Source: Gemmatimonadota bacterium
GTDB lineage: Bacteria; Gemmatimonadota; Gemmatimonadetes; Longimicrobiales; RSA9
NCBI GenBank assembly: GCA_016207445.1
Contig: JACQPS010000287.1
Coordinates: forward strand, 1-26,783
Length of the DNA: 26,783 nt
Direction: 5' to 3'
The position numbers and the translations under genes were made by a program. Below, piece after piece: positions 6,648 through 15,441 of the stretch (the stretch's first letter is position 1; the number at the start of each line of letters is the position of its first letter). The notes beneath the pieces are model-generated. The model made no database searches. It was not told where the DNA came from and saw only the letters and a list, made by a program, of their open reading frames with translations.

Positions 6648-6676
6648 TTGATGCGCGGCCCGACGGCGCCTATTTT
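6648..6676 (+). promoter_or_regulatory. Predicted promoter of the TPR gene at 6734
   Basis: TTGATG at 6648-6653, 17-bp spacer, TATTTT at 6671-6676. The transcription start would be near 6683, leaving a ~50-nt leader to ATG 6734. The in-frame TTG at 6677 would lie upstream of the transcript start, which favours the ATG. The T-run here has no convincing stem before it and is better read as a -10 region than as a terminator. Confidence 0.55.
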
Positions 6677-6733
6677 TTGGCGAATCCGAGCCTCGCTCGG
6701 GCCCCGTCCCTCCCTCTCCGAACCGCCTCGCCC

Positions 6734-7168
6734 ATGGGCTTTTGGAAAAAGCTGTTCAAAGACGGCAGTGAGGAAGAACGGGTCGACTACTATCAGGAGG
6801 GGCTCGAGCTCCTGAAGGTCGGCAAATACCACGAAGCCGTGACCTCCTTTCGCCTCGCGCTCCGGGAGACGCCGGCGGATGCCGCGATCCTGCAGCAGAT
6901 CGCGATCGCGTATACCCGCATTGGCATGACGGACGAGGCGATCCGCACCTACCGCAGCGTGCTGCAGAAGGATGCGCAGGCCGCCGGCGCGCACTACGGC
7001 CTGGCGTTCCTGCTGCTGCGCGAGGGGCAGGCGGCCGAGGCGGCGGACCACCTGCGCGCGTTCCTCGCCGCGCCGCCCCCGGGCGCCGAGGCGCAGCAGC
7101 ACATCGAGCACGCGCAGCGCACGCTCGCCGAGCTGACCGGCGGCGCGCCGGCGGGCGGGAGCGACTGA
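6734..7168 (+). CDS. Small TPR-repeat protein
   Basis: 144 residues from ATG 6734. A short basic N-terminus, MGFWKKLFKDGSEEE, is followed by about three tetratricopeptide repeats: residues ~18-51 (YYQEGLELLKVGKYHEAVTS), ~52-85 (AILQQIAIAYTRIGMTDEAI) and ~86-119 (AHYGLAFLLLREGQAAEAAD). TPR units are helix-turn-helix scaffolds for protein contacts. There is no signal peptide, although the amphipathic start could associate with the membrane (inference). It is followed without a gap by the OsmC-family gene, so the two are probably one transcript from the promoter at 6648. Function cannot be assigned beyond a scaffold. Confidence 0.85.
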   Translation: MGFWKKLFKDGSEEERVDYYQEGLELLKVGKYHEAVTSFRLALRETPADAAILQQIAIAYTRIGMTDEAIRTYRSVLQKDAQAAGAHYGLAFLLLREGQAAEAADHLRAFLAAPPPGAEAQQHIEHAQRTLAELTGGAPAGGSD

Positions 7169-7579
7169 ATGCCGGATGTGACGGTCACACTCCGCTGGAC
7201 GGGAGCGGGCCTCGTCTTCGAGGGGGGTGCCGAGGGCCCTCCCAGCCTGCGCATCGATGGCGACGGCGGCGTCGCGCCGTCCCCGGTGCAGACGCTGCTC
7301 GTCGCGCTGTGCGGCTGCACGGCCGCCGACGTGGTCGAGATCCTGGGCAAGATGCGCGTGCCGTTGCAGGCCCTGGAGGTGCGGGTCGAGGGCGACCGCC
7401 GCGCGGATCCTCCCAGACGGTTTACGCGGCTGCGCATCGTGTACGCGGCCAGGGGCGTCGCCGCGGCCGACCAGGACAAGCTGCGCCGCGCCGTAGCGCT
7501 CTCGCACGAGAAGTACTGCAGCGTCCTGCACACGCTCCGCCCCGATCTGGAAATCGGCACGGAGACCCTCTCCGGCTGA
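7169..7579 (+). CDS. OsmC/Ohr-family protein
   Basis: 136 residues, with ATG directly after the TPR gene stop. OsmC/Ohr proteins reduce organic hydroperoxides with a peroxidatic and a resolving Cys. Here the family motif LLVALCGCTAADVVEILGKM supplies Cys48/Cys50 and SHEKYCSVLHTL supplies Cys117, with the spacing expected for the two reactive Cys (59 and 125 in E. coli OsmC). The N-terminal strand region (VTLRWTGAGLVFEGG) and the ...VYAARGV segment also fit. Which of Cys48 or Cys50 is the active one cannot be decided by eye. It lies ahead of the acyl-CoA synthetase gene, separated by 41 nt. Confidence 0.9.
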   Translation: MPDVTVTLRWTGAGLVFEGGAEGPPSLRIDGDGGVAPSPVQTLLVALCGCTAADVVEILGKMRVPLQALEVRVEGDRRADPPRRFTRLRIVYAARGVAAADQDKLRRAVALSHEKYCSVLHTLRPDLEIGTETLSG

Positions 7580-7620
7580 GCGGCTCTCCCCTCGAACCCA
7601 ACCGTCCCGGAAGGAGCGGC

Positions 7621-9474
7621 ATGGAGTCCCGTCCCGCGACCCGGAATTACGTTGCCAACCCCGCCGCGCTGCCGTCCGGCACGCTCGTCGGGCTCTTCTT
7701 CGAGGCCATCGCACGCCAGAAGGCCGATGCGCTGCGAGGGAAGGTCGGTGACGAGTGGCGCTCCTGGTCGCATGCGGAGATCGAGGAGCACGTGCGCGCT
7801 CTCGCCTTCGCCCTGGAAGCGCTCGGCGTGCGGCGGGGCGATCGCGTGGCCATCCTTTCCGAGAACCGGCCCGAGTGGGCGCTCGCCGATTTCGCGACCC
7901 TCTGCCTCGGCGCCCTCGATGTGCCGGTCTACGCAACGCTGCCCGCGAATCAGATCGTCCATGTCCTGAAGGACTCGGGCGCGCGCGTGGTCTTCGCCTC
8001 GACCGCGGAGCAGCTCGAGAAGGTACGCGGGGTCTGGCCCGAGCTGCCCGCGCTCGAGATGGCCGTCGTGTTCGACGACGTCGGCACCGAGGACGCGCGC
8101 GTGCTCTCGCTCGCGCGCGTGCTCGAGCTCGGCCGGCGGGACGCGGCGGCCGACGCGGCGGCCACGTTCCGGCAGCGTGCGCTCTCGGCCCGGCCCGACG
8201 AGGTGGCCACGATTCTGTACACCTCGGGCACGACCGGGCAGCCGAAGGGCGTCCTGCTGACGCACCAGAACCTGTACTCGAACGTGCGGGCGGTGGAGGA
8301 GCTGCTGCCGATCGGGGAGCACGATGTCGCGCTGAGTTTCGCGCCGCTCTCGCACGTGCTGGAGCGGCTGGTCGACTACTTCTACTTCCTGAAGGGCTGC
8401 ACCATCGCGTACGTGCGCTCCTTCGATCTCATCCCCCAGGCGTTGCAGGAAGTCCGGCCCACCATCATTGTGTCGACGCCGCGGCTCTACGAGAAGATGT
8501 ACGCCCGCGTCATGGGGCAGGGTGGACCCAAGAGGGTCCTGGTGCGCTGGGCTCGTGCGGTGGCGGCGGCCTGGGTCGAGGCCAAGCTCGCCGGAAGACG
8601 GATCGCGCCCTGGTTGGCGCTGGCGTACGCGGCGGCCGACAGGCTCGTGTTCCGGAAGCTGCGGGCCAGAACGGGGGGGCGGCTGCGTTATTCGGTCGCG
8701 GGCGGCGCGCCCCTGAACGAGGCCATCGCGAAGTTCTTCTACGGCGCCGGCATCCTGATTCTGGAAGGGTACGGGCTGACGGAGACGTCGCCCGTCACGA
8801 ACGTGAACACGCCGTCGGACTTCCGGTTCGGCACGGTCGGCAAACCGGTCCCCGGCACGGAGATCATGATCGCGCCGGATGGCGAGGTCCTGATCCGGGG
8901 CCCGCAGGTGATGAAGGGGTACTACAATTTGCCGGATGCCACGCGCGAGGCCATCGACCCGGAGGGGTGGTTCCATACGGGCGACATCGGAGAAGTCGAC
9001 GCCGAAGGCTTCCTGCGGATCACGGATCGCAAGAAGAACCTGATCGTGACGGCGGGCGGCAAGAACATCGCGCCCGCGCCGATCGAGCAGCGCGTGACGA
9101 GCAACCGCTTCGTGGCCGAGGCGGTCATGATCGGCGACCGGCGGCCCTATCCGGTGCTGCTCGTGGTGCCCAACTTCGACACGCTCGGTGCGTGGGCGAG
9201 CGAAAAAGGCATCAGCGCGCGGACTCCGGCGGCGCTGATCGAGGATGAGCGGGTGAAGGAGAAGCTGGCGGCCGAGGTCTTCGGCGTGCTCCAGGGCCTC
9301 GCCCGCTTCGAGACGCCGAAGCGGATCGCGTTGCTGGCGGAGGAATTGTCGATCGAGCGCGGCGAGTTGACGCCGACGCTCAAGGTGCGGCGGCGCGTGG
9401 TGGAGGATCACCACCGCGAGCTGATCGAGTCGCTGTACGCCGATCACGAGAGGGCGGTCGCGGACGGACGATGA
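7621..9474 (+). CDS. Long-chain acyl-CoA synthetase (AMP-forming), FadD15-like
   Basis: 617 residues from ATG 7621, behind GGAAGGAGCGGC. It activates fatty acids to acyl-adenylate and then acyl-CoA in the cytoplasm. The adenylation motifs are present in order: the P-loop YTSGTTGQPKGV around residues 199-210, GYGLTETSP near 384, GWFHTGDIGEVD near 449, DRKKNLIVTAGGKNIAP near 470, and the catalytic Lys588 in TPTLKVRR near the C-terminus. Length matches the long-chain group (about 600) rather than shorter acetyl-CoA-like enzymes. The insert with FAPLSHVLERLVDYF and RPTIIVSTPRLYEKMYARV is typical of the FadD15/FAA type. It overlaps cutA by 4 nt (ATGA). Chain-length preference is not readable. Confidence 0.95.
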   Translation: MESRPATRNYVANPAALPSGTLVGLFFEAIARQKADALRGKVGDEWRSWSHAEIEEHVRALAFALEALGVRRGDRVAILSENRPEWALADFATLCLGALDVPVYATLPANQIVHVLKDSGARVVFASTAEQLEKVRGVWPELPALEMAVVFDDVGTEDARVLSLARVLELGRRDAAADAAATFRQRALSARPDEVATILYTSGTTGQPKGVLLTHQNLYSNVRAVEELLPIGEHDVALSFAPLSHVLERLVDYFYFLKGCTIAYVRSFDLIPQALQEVRPTIIVSTPRLYEKMYARVMGQGGPKRVLVRWARAVAAAWVEAKLAGRRIAPWLALAYAAADRLVFRKLRARTGGRLRYSVAGGAPLNEAIAKFFYGAGILILEGYGLTETSPVTNVNTPSDFRFGTVGKPVPGTEIMIAPDGEVLIRGPQVMKGYYNLPDATREAIDPEGWFHTGDIGEVDAEGFLRITDRKKNLIVTAGGKNIAPAPIEQRVTSNRFVAEAVMIGDRRPYPVLLVVPNFDTLGAWASEKGISARTPAALIEDERVKEKLAAEVFGVLQGLARFETPKRIALLAEELSIERGELTPTLKVRRRVVEDHHRELIESLYADHERAVADGR

Positions 9475-9794
9475 GCGGGAGCGAAGCGCGCGTCGTACTG
9501 ATGACGGCGCCCAATGCGCAGGTCGCGGAGTCGCTGGTTCGGGCCCTGGTGGAGGAGGCGCTGGTGGCCTGCGGCAACATCGTCCCCGGCCTCACGTCCA
9601 TCTACCGCTGGCAGGGCGCCGTGCAGTGCGATGCCGAGGTCATGGTAGTGCTGAAGACGACTGCGGCGGCGGTGCCGCGGCTGCTGGAGCGCGTCCCCGA
9701 GCTGCACCCGTATGAAGTTCCCGAGCTGCTCGTCCTCCCGGTCCAGGCGGGTCTGGAGAAGTACCTGCGCTGGGTGAGCGAGAGCGTGAGCTGA
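9471..9794 (+). CDS. cutA: CutA1-like divalent-ion tolerance protein
   Basis: 107 residues from ATG 9471, which overlaps the acyl-CoA synthetase stop (ATGA). CutA proteins are small trimeric, very stable proteins linked to divalent metal tolerance and to signalling, with no settled mechanism. Family landmarks: VVLMTAPNAQVAESLVRALV, LVACGNIVPGLTSIYRWQG, EVMVVLKTT, and HPYEVPELLVLPVQAGLEKYLRWV. The CGNI...S.Y.W and HPYEVPE segments are diagnostic. Length is normal. Confidence 0.96.
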   Translation: MSGSEARVVLMTAPNAQVAESLVRALVEEALVACGNIVPGLTSIYRWQGAVQCDAEVMVVLKTTAAAVPRLLERVPELHPYEVPELLVLPVQAGLEKYLRWVSESVS

Positions 9795-9814
9795 CGGATT
9801 CGAGGGAGGGGATC

Positions 9815-10924
9815 GTGGGCAGGAGACGCAGGGGCAGGATCCGGGCGATCGAGCCACGCGTCGCGCCGCCGGCGGCGCCGGAAGGAGCGGCGGCGATTGG
9901 CGAGCCGCCGGCCGAGGCGACCGAGCAGATGATGCCGGAGCCCGACGCCGTCCGCTTTCCGCCCGAGCTCGCACAGATGCCTGTGTTCGTGCTCGAGGCG
10001 CCGCGGGCGCCGGGCGTGCCTGCGGCTGCGCTGCACGACGTGCTGGATGCGGTCGAGGACGATGCTCCCCGCGCTGGCGCTTCCGATCTCGCGGCAAACA
10101 GGGCGGAGGATCGCGCCCCGGAGGCCGACGCGATCGCTGAGGACGCCCGGCCGCCCGCCCGATTCGCCCTGGTGGCGGAGGACGCGCTGGCGGGAGAGGA
10201 GCCGGCGTCGTCGCCCGGATCGGCATTGACCGAGCCGGCCGAGTCCGCCGCGCCGGGCGAGTCCGCCGCGCCGGACGCCGCGGCCGAGGAGGCGCCGGCG
10301 CCGCCGCCGCCGGAAGACGGGCGGCTGGCCCGGGCCCGCGAGCTGGAGCAGCAGGGCGATGTGGAGGGCGCGATCGCGCTCTACCGCGAGGTGCTGCAGG
10401 ACCTGCCGAACCACCTGAAGGCGCGCAATAACCTCGGCGTGCTCTTCGATCGCCGGGGAGAGTACGCGCTCGCGCTCGAACAGTACGAGGCGGCGCGCGC
10501 GACCGATCCGGACAACGTGGAGGTCCTGCTCAATCTCGGGGCGGTGCTGGGCGCGCTCGGCCGCTTCGAGCAGGCGGAGCGCGAGCTGCGGCGTGCGCAG
10601 CGGCTCGATCCGGAACGCGCGGACGTGCACGCCAATCTCGGCATCCTGTGCTTCAAGCGCGGCCTGTACGCGCAGGCGGACCTGGAGCTCAAGCGCGCGA
10701 TCGAGCTGGCCCCGGACCACGCCGCGGCGTATTTCTACCGCGGGGAAGCGCTGAATATCCTGGGACGGGTGGACGAGGCGCTGGGCATGCTCGAGCGCGC
10801 CTCGCAGCTCCAGCCACGCAACCCGAAGGCGTACTATACCATGGGCATCCTGTACGACAAGAAGAACCTGCGGCAGCAGGCCCAGGCCATGTACAGGAAA
10901 GCGCGCGAGGTCGGCCGGCCGTGA
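9815..10924 (+). CDS. TPR-repeat protein with long disordered N-terminal region
   Basis: 369 residues from GTG 9815, preceded by GGGAGGGG at a good distance. Residues 2-9 are strongly basic (GRRRRGRI). Residues 10 to ~168 are Ala/Pro/Glu-rich and probably disordered, with the near-duplicate ESAAPGESAAPDAA. About six TPR units follow from residue ~169 to the end (for example HLKARNNLGVLFDRRGEYAL and AAAYFYRGEALNILGRVDEA). TPR arrays are protein-binding scaffolds. The absence of a signal peptide places it in the cytoplasm, where the Arg cluster could bind membrane or nucleic acid (inference). Its stop overlaps the next start (GTGA), so it is translationally coupled to the macro-like protein. 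Confidence 0.88.
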   Translation: MGRRRRGRIRAIEPRVAPPAAPEGAAAIGEPPAEATEQMMPEPDAVRFPPELAQMPVFVLEAPRAPGVPAAALHDVLDAVEDDAPRAGASDLAANRAEDRAPEADAIAEDARPPARFALVAEDALAGEEPASSPGSALTEPAESAAPGESAAPDAAAEEAPAPPPPEDGRLARARELEQQGDVEGAIALYREVLQDLPNHLKARNNLGVLFDRRGEYALALEQYEAARATDPDNVEVLLNLGAVLGALGRFEQAERELRRAQRLDPERADVHANLGILCFKRGLYAQADLELKRAIELAPDHAAAYFYRGEALNILGRVDEALGMLERASQLQPRNPKAYYTMGILYDKKNLRQQAQAMYRKAREVGRP

Positions 10925-11433
10925 TCGAGGTTCGCCTCGGCGAGCTGGCCGCGACCGATGCGGCGGCGTTGCTGCGTCCCGTGGCCGCGGATTGGACCGC
11001 CGTCACTCCCGCGATGCGCCGGCTCGAGCTGGCCGCCGGCACGGAGCTCGAAGAGCAATGCCGCCGGCTGGGCGAGCTGCCCGTCGGCTCCGCCGCGATC
11101 ACGGGCGCGGGCGAGCTCGCGGCGGAGTACATGGTGCACGTCGTGGTGCATTCGCAGGAGGAGCCGGTCAGCCGGGCGAAGATCCGGCTCGGCCTCCTGA
11201 ACGGCCTGCGCCGTCTGACCGAGTGGTCGATCGAGAGCGTCGCCATGGCGCCGCTGGGCACGGGCGCGGGCAATCTGGACGCGGAGACCTCGGCCGAGAT
11301 CATGATCCCGCTGCTGCTGGAGCGCCGCACCTCTCCCTATCCCGCGCGCGTCGTGCTGGTCGTGGACAGCGAGTACGAGCGCCAGGCCTTCGAGAAGGCG
11401 CTGCGTCGACATCTGCCCGCCGGGATTCCGTGA
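10921..11433 (+). CDS. Macro-domain-like protein
   Basis: 170 residues from GTG 10921, overlapping both neighbours by 4 nt (GTGA on each side). The middle resembles a macro domain, the fold that binds ADP-ribose or its derivatives: GSAAITGAGELAAEYMVHVV, RLGLLNGLRRLTEWSIESVA, MAPLGTGAGNLDAETSAEIM. The glycine-rich phosphate loop (GTGAGN) and the GAG..AAEYMVHVV segment align with the family. The Asn-rich VNAAN motif used by hydrolysing macro domains is missing, so it may be a binder rather than a de-ADP-ribosylase. The C-terminal VVLVVDSEYERQAFEKAL helix-strand pair is ordinary. Coupling to a TPR protein and a transglutaminase gives no obvious pathway. Confidence 0.7.
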   Translation: MIEVRLGELAATDAAALLRPVAADWTAVTPAMRRLELAAGTELEEQCRRLGELPVGSAAITGAGELAAEYMVHVVVHSQEEPVSRAKIRLGLLNGLRRLTEWSIESVAMAPLGTGAGNLDAETSAEIMIPLLLERRTSPYPARVVLVVDSEYERQAFEKALRRHLPAGIP

Positions 11434-12974
11434 GCCGCTCCGCCGGGCGCCGCGCGCTGGCCGCCGGCATTCTCGCCGTCTGGGCCGGCCTGGTGGCGCT
11501 GCACGTCCGCCGTGAATACTTCAAGCCGCTGGCGACGCGGCTCGCGGAGGGCTCGCGCGCGCTCGCGCCCGGCTCGCAGTTCTACGTGGTGCGCATGAAC
11601 GGCCGGCCGATCGGCATGGCGACCTCGCGGCTGGACACGGTGCCGGAGGGCTTCGCCTTCGAGGACGTGCTGACGGTGGATGTGCCCGCGCTCGATACCT
11701 TCCACAGCGCCGTGGCCCGAACGCGCCTGCAGCTGGGGCGCGCGCTGCAGCTGCGGAACTTCGACTTCGAGCTGCGGTCGGAGGTCGGCGAATTCTCGGT
11801 GCGAGGCGAGACGCGCGGCGATTCGGTGCTCGAGCTCGAGGTGGGCGCGGGCGGCGGCGCCCAGCACAGCCGGATCCGCATGGAGGAGGGCTTTTCGCTC
11901 GCAACCGCGCTGCCGCTTCGCCTGGCTGCGGCTGGTCAGCTGCGCGTGGGCGGCGAGTACAGCGCGCGGCTCTTCGATCCTTCCGTGCTGGCCACGCGGG
12001 ACGTGACGGTGCGCGTCACGGGCCGCGATACGCTGATCGTGGCGGACAGCGCCGAGTACGACACGCTGCGCGCGCAGTGGCATGCGGTGGCCTACGATAC
12101 GGTTCCAGCCTGGCGCATCGAGGAGAGCTACGGCGGCATCGCAGTGGAGAGCTGGCTGGACGAGGATGGCCGGGTCGTGCGCGCCTCCAGCCCGCTCGGC
12201 TTTGTGCTGGAGCGCGAGCCGTTCGAGATCGCGCGCGCCGATTGGCTGGCCGGCCGGGCGGATCGCGCCTTCGCGCAGGGGTACGGCGGCATCATCGAGG
12301 GGACCGCCATCGCCTCCAACGTGGACCTGGACGCGCTCGAGCAGGTCAATCGCCTCGCGGTGCGGCTGCTGGATGTCGATCTGGTCGGCTTCGACCTGGA
12401 GGGCGGCCGCCAGCGCCTCCATGGCGACACGCTCTTCATCGAGCGCGAGGCGCCGGGCGCGCTCGCGCCGGCGTATCGCCTCCCCTACCGCGGCCGCGGC
12501 GAGCCGATGCAGGAGCTCGAGGCGACGCCGCTGATCCAGGCCGCCGATCCCCAGATCGCGCGCGTGGCCCGCCGCGCCGGCGGCGGGACCGACGACCCGC
12601 TCGTGGCGGCGCAGCGGCTGCACGAGTGGGTCTACCGCTTCCTGGAAAAGGACATCGCGCTCAGTATCCCCAGCGCGATCCAGGTGCTCGAGGCAGGGAA
12701 GGGCGACTGCAACGAGCACACGGTGCTCTATGTCGCGCTCGCACGGGCGCTCGGGCTGCCCGCCCGCACCGCCGTTGGCCTCGTGCACGTGCGCGGCCGC
12801 TTCTACTACCACGCCTGGCCCGAGGTCTGGCTCGGCCGCTGGGTCGCGGTCGACCCGACGCTCGGGCAGTTCCCCGCCGACGCGTCGCACCTGCGCTTTC
12901 TGGTCGGAGGCCTGGCGCGGCAGATCGAATTGATCCGCATCATCGGGAGGTTGAGGCTGGAAGTCGTCGTATGA
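11430..12974 (+). CDS. Membrane-anchored transglutaminase-like protein
   Basis: 514 residues from GTG 11430 (GTGA overlap). An N-terminal signal-anchor (RALAAGILAVWAGLVALHV) places the rest in the periplasm. Residues ~40-390 are beta-rich and not recognised. The C-terminal part is a transglutaminase core with a Cys-His-Asp triad: Cys427 in GDCNEHTVLY, His461 in YYHAWPEVW, Asp475 in VAVDPTLGQ. Known of the family: bacterial members are often Cys proteases or amidases rather than cross-linkers. The next genes encode an ABC exporter, also in 4-nt overlap, so the enzyme may act on or beside whatever the exporter handles (inference). All triad residues are present, so activity is plausible. Substrate is unknown. 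Confidence 0.9.
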   Translation: MSRSAGRRALAAGILAVWAGLVALHVRREYFKPLATRLAEGSRALAPGSQFYVVRMNGRPIGMATSRLDTVPEGFAFEDVLTVDVPALDTFHSAVARTRLQLGRALQLRNFDFELRSEVGEFSVRGETRGDSVLELEVGAGGGAQHSRIRMEEGFSLATALPLRLAAAGQLRVGGEYSARLFDPSVLATRDVTVRVTGRDTLIVADSAEYDTLRAQWHAVAYDTVPAWRIEESYGGIAVESWLDEDGRVVRASSPLGFVLEREPFEIARADWLAGRADRAFAQGYGGIIEGTAIASNVDLDALEQVNRLAVRLLDVDLVGFDLEGGRQRLHGDTLFIEREAPGALAPAYRLPYRGRGEPMQELEATPLIQAADPQIARVARRAGGGTDDPLVAAQRLHEWVYRFLEKDIALSIPSAIQVLEAGKGDCNEHTVLYVALARALGLPARTAVGLVHVRGRFYYHAWPEVWLGRWVAVDPTLGQFPADASHLRFLVGGLARQIELIRIIGRLRLEVVV

Positions 12975-13735
12975 TCCGCCTCGAAGCTTTGACGAAGAGT
13001 TATGGCCGCTTCACGGCCGTGCAGCCGCTGGACCTGGAGATCGGGAGCGGCGAGTTGTTCGGCTTCCTGGGACCGAACGGCGCCGGAAAGACGACGACGA
13101 TCCGCATGATCGTGGGCGTGCTGCGTCCCACGGCCGGCCGCGTGCTCGTGGCCGGGCACGACGTCTTCGCGGAGCCGCGGGAGGCGAAACGGCGCATCGG
13201 TTACATCCCGGACCGCCCCTACCTGTACGAGAAGTTGAGCGGCGCGGAGTTCCTGCGCTTCGTCGGAGGGCTGTGGGGGCGCGATGGCCGGGAGGCGGAG
13301 CGCCGCGCGGACCAGCTGCTGGACCTGTTCGAGCTGGCGCGGTGGAAGGATACCCTGATCGAGAGCTACAGCCAGGGCATGCGGCAGAAGATCCTGATCA
13401 GCTCCGCGCTCGTGCACTCGCCCGAGGTCATCGTGGTGGACGAGCCGATGATCGGGCTGGACCCCAAGGGCGCTCGCTTGATCAAGGACTTGCTGCGGAC
13501 GTTCGTCGCGCACGGCGGCACGGTGTTCCTCTCCACGCATACGCTGGCGATCGCGGAGGCGCTGTGCGATCGCATCGCCATCCTGCACGAGGGCCGCATC
13601 CGCGCCATCGGCACCATGGACGAGCTGCGGCGCGAGGCGGCGGCGGGCACGGCCGGGCTGGAGGATGTGTTCCTGAGGCTGACGCACGGCGAGAACGTGG
13701 CGGAGCTGGTCGCCGCGCTGCGTCAAAGCCAGTGA
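12971..13735 (+). CDS. ABC transporter ATP-binding protein
   Basis: 254 residues from ATG 12971 (ATGA overlap). It is the cytoplasmic ATPase of an ABC-2-like exporter. Walker A is GPNGAGKTT at 34-42, the signature is YSQGMRQK at 133-140, Walker B ends VIVVDEP with Asp157-Glu158, the D-loop is GLDP and the switch His lies in FLSTHTL. The SYSQGMRQK form of the signature is typical of exporters of the YhaQ/CcmA/BcrA type, as is the C-terminal ELRREAAA...LEDVFLRL segment. The partner permease follows with a TGATG overlap. Substrate cannot be read. Confidence 0.95.
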   Translation: MIRLEALTKSYGRFTAVQPLDLEIGSGELFGFLGPNGAGKTTTIRMIVGVLRPTAGRVLVAGHDVFAEPREAKRRIGYIPDRPYLYEKLSGAEFLRFVGGLWGRDGREAERRADQLLDLFELARWKDTLIESYSQGMRQKILISSALVHSPEVIVVDEPMIGLDPKGARLIKDLLRTFVAHGGTVFLSTHTLAIAEALCDRIAILHEGRIRAIGTMDELRREAAAGTAGLEDVFLRLTHGENVAELVAALRQSQ

Positions 13736-15441
13736 TGCCTCTCCAGGCCGTCGTCGACCGCCCGACGCTCGCCGAGGTGCTCGCGCCCAAGCTGACGGCC
13801 GTCGGCCGGCGTGTGAGCGGCGCGGGCACGATCGTGCGTGGGGTCGTGCTCGGGGGTGTGGGGCTGCTTTTCTGGGGATTCCTGTTCGCGGTCATCTTCC
13901 GCTTGCTGCTCTACTTCAAGGGTGCACCCGGAATCGGGGAGGTGCTGGCGGCCAAGCTGCTCGGCCTGATTCTGCTCGGCTTCCTCTCGATCCTGCTGCT
14001 GTCGAACATCATCACCGCGCTGTCCGCTTTCTTCCTCGCGCCGGACCTCGAGCTGCTCCTGGCCTCGCCCGCGGACAGCTTCCGCGTCTACGCGGCGCGG
14101 TTGCTCGAGACGCTCGCCCATTCGTCCTGGATGGTGGTGCTGGTGCTGATCCCGATCCTGGTGGCGTACGGCTGGGTCTACGACGGCGGCTGGCTGTACC
14201 TGGGCGTGTGCGCGCTCGCGCTCACGGCGTTCCTGCTGCTGCCCGGCGTGGCGGGCGCCGCGCTCACGCTCGTGCTCGTCAACATCTTCCCGGCCCGGCG
14301 CGCTCGCGACCTGCTCGCGCTCATCGCGCTCTTCGGCGCGGCGGCGCTGGTGGTGCTGCTCCGGTTTGTGCGGCCCGAGCAGCTGGCCCGACCGGAGGGG
14401 TTCCGCGACCTGGTGGACTTCGTGGCCGTGCTCGAGGCGCCGAGCTCGGTGTGGCTGCCCAGCGAGTGGGCCGCGGACGCCATCATGGCGGCGCTGCGGG
14501 CGGGCGCGTCCGACCTCTTCCCGCTGGCGTTGCTGGTGAGCACGGCCGCCGCCTTCCTCGTGCTGGGCGCGTGGCTGCACGCGCGGCTGTACCCGGAAGG
14601 GTACAGCCGCGCGCAGGAGGGCGCGGAGCTGCGGGTCGGCGGCGAGCGCCGCCGGCCGCGGCTGGAGCGAGCGCTCGCGGCGGCGCCGGTCACGGTCCGC
14701 TCGCTGGTGGCGAAGGACATCCGCACGTTCTTCCGCGACACGACGCAGTGGTCGCAGCTCATCCTGCTCGCCGTGCTCGTGCTCGTGTATGTCTACAACG
14801 TGAAGGTGCTGCCGCTGTACACGGGCGAGCGCGTGGGCTTCTTCCTGATCAACGTGGTCGCATTCCTGAACCTGGGGCTGGCCGGCTTCGTGCTCGCTGC
14901 GATCTCGGCCCGCTTCCTGTTCCCGGCGGTGAGCCTGGAGGGGCGCACGCTCTGGCTGCTGCGCTCCTCCCCGCTCGACTTCCGGTCGCTGGTCTGGTGC
15001 AAGTACTGGGTGGGTGTCGTGCCGCTGCTCGTGCTCGCCTTCACGATCACGCTCGGCACGAACATCGTGCTGCGCGTGGGCGACTTCATGATGGTGCTGT
15101 CGCTCGTGACCATCACGGTCATGACCTTCGCCATCGCTTCGCTCGCCCTCGGCTTCGGCGCCCTCTTTCCCCGGTTCGAGACGGAGAACGCGGCCGAGAT
15201 CTCGACCGGCTTCGGCGGACTGCTCTTCATGATGACGGCGACGGCGTACCTGGCCGCGGTCGTCGTGCTCGAGGCCTGGCCGGTGTACGCGTTCCTGCAG
15301 GGGCGCATGCGCGGCTTCCCGCTGGATGGCGAGCGGATGTTCGGCCTGGCGATCGGCTTCGGCCTGGCGCTCACGCTCTCGGCCGTCGCGATCGTGCTGC
15401 CGCTGCGGACGGCGGTCCGGCGCGTTGGCGAGCTCGACTGA
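13735..15441 (+). CDS. ABC exporter permease, about 12 membrane helices
   Basis: 568 residues from ATG 13735 (TGATG overlap; a GTG at 13732 is an alternative). Hydrophobic helices are clear: VVLGGVGLLFWGFLFAVIF, LLGLILLGFLSILLLSNII, SSWMVVLVLIPILVAY, and further pairs after residue 320 (LILLAVLVLVYVYNV, LINVVAFLNLGLAGFVLAAI, LLVLAFTITLG). A cytoplasmic loop near residues 285-325 (RVGGERRRPRLERALA...VAKDIRTFFRDTTQW) lies between two halves. The length and the FRDTTQWSQLI region fit the large single-chain permeases paired with a YhaQ-type ATPase. It forms a transporter with the upstream ATPase. The exported substrate is unknown. Confidence 0.9.
   Translation: MPLQAVVDRPTLAEVLAPKLTAVGRRVSGAGTIVRGVVLGGVGLLFWGFLFAVIFRLLLYFKGAPGIGEVLAAKLLGLILLGFLSILLLSNIITALSAFFLAPDLELLLASPADSFRVYAARLLETLAHSSWMVVLVLIPILVAYGWVYDGGWLYLGVCALALTAFLLLPGVAGAALTLVLVNIFPARRARDLLALIALFGAAALVVLLRFVRPEQLARPEGFRDLVDFVAVLEAPSSVWLPSEWAADAIMAALRAGASDLFPLALLVSTAAAFLVLGAWLHARLYPEGYSRAQEGAELRVGGERRRPRLERALAAAPVTVRSLVAKDIRTFFRDTTQWSQLILLAVLVLVYVYNVKVLPLYTGERVGFFLINVVAFLNLGLAGFVLAAISARFLFPAVSLEGRTLWLLRSSPLDFRSLVWCKYWVGVVPLLVLAFTITLGTNIVLRVGDFMMVLSLVTITVMTFAIASLALGFGALFPRFETENAAEISTGFGGLLFMMTATAYLAAVVVLEAWPVYAFLQGRMRGFPLDGERMFGLAIGFGLALTLSAVAIVLPLRTAVRRVGELD

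Noticed and set aside
6640..6680. Terminator with T-run at 6671-6676
   Set aside because: No stable stem directly precedes the T-run; spacing to TTGATG fits a promoter.
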